A stretch of 64,000 bases of DNA from Anaerolineae bacterium (GTDB taxonomy: Bacteria > Pseudomonadota > Alphaproteobacteria > DSM-16000 > Inquilinaceae): the NCBI GenBank assembly GCA_028285185.1, contig JANQQD010000053.1, positions 1 to 64,000 of the forward strand, read 5' to 3'. Of the stretch, positions 63,432 to 64,000 are shown piece after piece. The translations under genes and the position numbers were made by a program. Numbering within the stretch: the first letter of the stretch is position 1; each line of letters begins with the position of its first letter. The notes below the pieces were generated by a model, which was not told the DNA's origin, did no database searches, and saw only the letters and a program-made list of their open reading frames with translations.

Positions 63432-64000
63432 GGCGCTGCAGTCCAGCCCAGGCGGGCCATCTGCGCGTTGGCGGCGGCCAGGGCCTCGGGGCTGCCGATA
63501 TGCATCCATAGGCCATCGAAGGCGATGCCGCACAGGCGCCCGGCCGCCAGCGCCGGTCCCCAGCACTCGAGAATGGAGAACGGCCCCTCCGGCATGCCGT
63601 CGAAGATGCGCGGGTGCAAGAGCTGAATCCCGGTGTTGACGAACGGACCGATCCGCCCTTCCGCAGGCACGCTGACCCGGCCAAGCTGATCCAGCATCAG
63701 GTCGTCGCGTGTGCCGATGCCGAGCGCGCGGACCCGCGGCGCCAGCACCAGCAGCATATCCATCCGCGCCCCATCCCACTGGGCAGCCAGCTGGTGCAGC
63801 ACCGGGATCGGCCCCTCCAGCCAGACGATGTCCGCATTCACCACGTAGAAAGGGGCTCGGCCGAGACGCCCAAGCGCGTTGCGGATGCCGCCGCCGGTGT
63901 CCAGCAGCCGCTCTTCCACAATCGTGTGAATCTGCGGCACGGTGCGGCGGGCCAGATGGGCCGCCAGGCGATCGGCCTGATAGTGAAGATTGATCACCGC
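63428..64000 (-). CDS. Sugar nucleotidyltransferase (MurU-like), 5' end outside window
   Basis: 190 residues visible; the N-terminus with the GXGXRxxP activation loop lies beyond the window. What remains is the middle and C-terminal parts of a left-handed-helix-free nucleotidyltransferase: LLDTGGGIRNALGRLGRAPFYVVNADIVW, with the metal-binding aspartate in NADIV, and a C-terminal WMHIGSPEALAAAN. It resembles the N-acetylmuramate-1-phosphate uridylyltransferase (MurU) group, but mannose-1-phosphate guanylyltransferases are similar. Convergent with acdR. Confidence 0.75.
   Translation of the reverse strand, partial: AVINLHYQADRLAAHLARRTVPQIHTIVEERLLDTGGGIRNALGRLGRAPFYVVNADIVWLEGPIPVLHQLAAQWDGARMDMLLVLAPRVRALGIGTRDDLMLDQLGRVSVPAEGRIGPFVNTGIQLLHPRIFDGMPEGPFSILECWGPALAAGRLCGIAFDGLWMHIGSPEALAAANAQMARLGWTAAP

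Overview
The window is GC-rich bacterial chromosomal DNA with an alphaproteobacterial, probably Rhodospirillales-like, character. The evidence is the gene content (TIGR01459 HAD hydrolase, PAS_5-type proteins, a RibH2-type lumazine synthase, AcdS with its Lrp regulator) and the block pteridine-reductase-like SDR / uvrC / pgsA / DUF2062 / moaD / moaE. The genus is not determined. I see no rRNA, tRNA, insertion sequence, prophage or CRISPR array. The first gene (XpaC-like) and the last (nucleotidyltransferase) run off the ends.

Layout. 0-8 kb: XpaC-like and DUF2332 proteins, an enolase-superfamily enzyme, two tandem PAS_5-type paralogues, a HAD hydrolase, a partly degenerate EAL protein and pyrD. 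8-18 kb: a BadH-like dehydrogenase with paaY, a thiolase, MarR and GNAT genes, two divergent LysR/DMT-exporter pairs, and a lower-GC orphan gene with the His-Gly/Cys signature of caspase-fold (clan CD) peptidases. 18-33 kb: MFS, GST, LysR, GFA, PAS_5 and patatin-lipoprotein genes, a LysR gene lacking its DNA-binding half, an FMN riboswitch ahead of a lumazine synthase gene, an EndoU-like RNase fused to a lamin-tail domain, and an acyl-CoA-dehydrogenase-like flavoprotein overlapping a flavin reductase next to an HxlR regulator.

34.1-39.6 kb is the most unusual part: a visibly AT-richer three-gene cluster with its own promoter, preceded by a 15-bp perfect inverted repeat. It encodes a long coiled-coil protein, a ClpB/Hsp104-like double AAA+ unfoldase with a broken first P-loop, an intact second one and no Clp-N domain, and a two-helix membrane protein. 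I recognise no described system of this composition and regard it as the best candidate for something new.

40-45.5 kb: a BetI-like TetR regulator, an ABC permease and binding protein without their ATPase, an aminotransferase and a gamma-butyrobetaine-hydroxylase-like dioxygenase, with an 18-bp perfect palindrome in the divergent promoter region. This looks like uptake and catabolism of an amino acid or quaternary amine. 45.5-54.3 kb is housekeeping: moaE, moaD, DUF2062, pgsA, uvrC, SDR, a Ca/Na antiporter and uvrB. 54-64 kb: a lytic transglycosylase, small membrane proteins, a TPR adenylate cyclase with a TTG start, a secreted protein, a sensor kinase with a periplasmic solute-binding domain, and acdS with its divergent Lrp/AcdR regulator. 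Start codons were chosen by Shine-Dalgarno match and family alignment and are stated where they differ from the longest frame.
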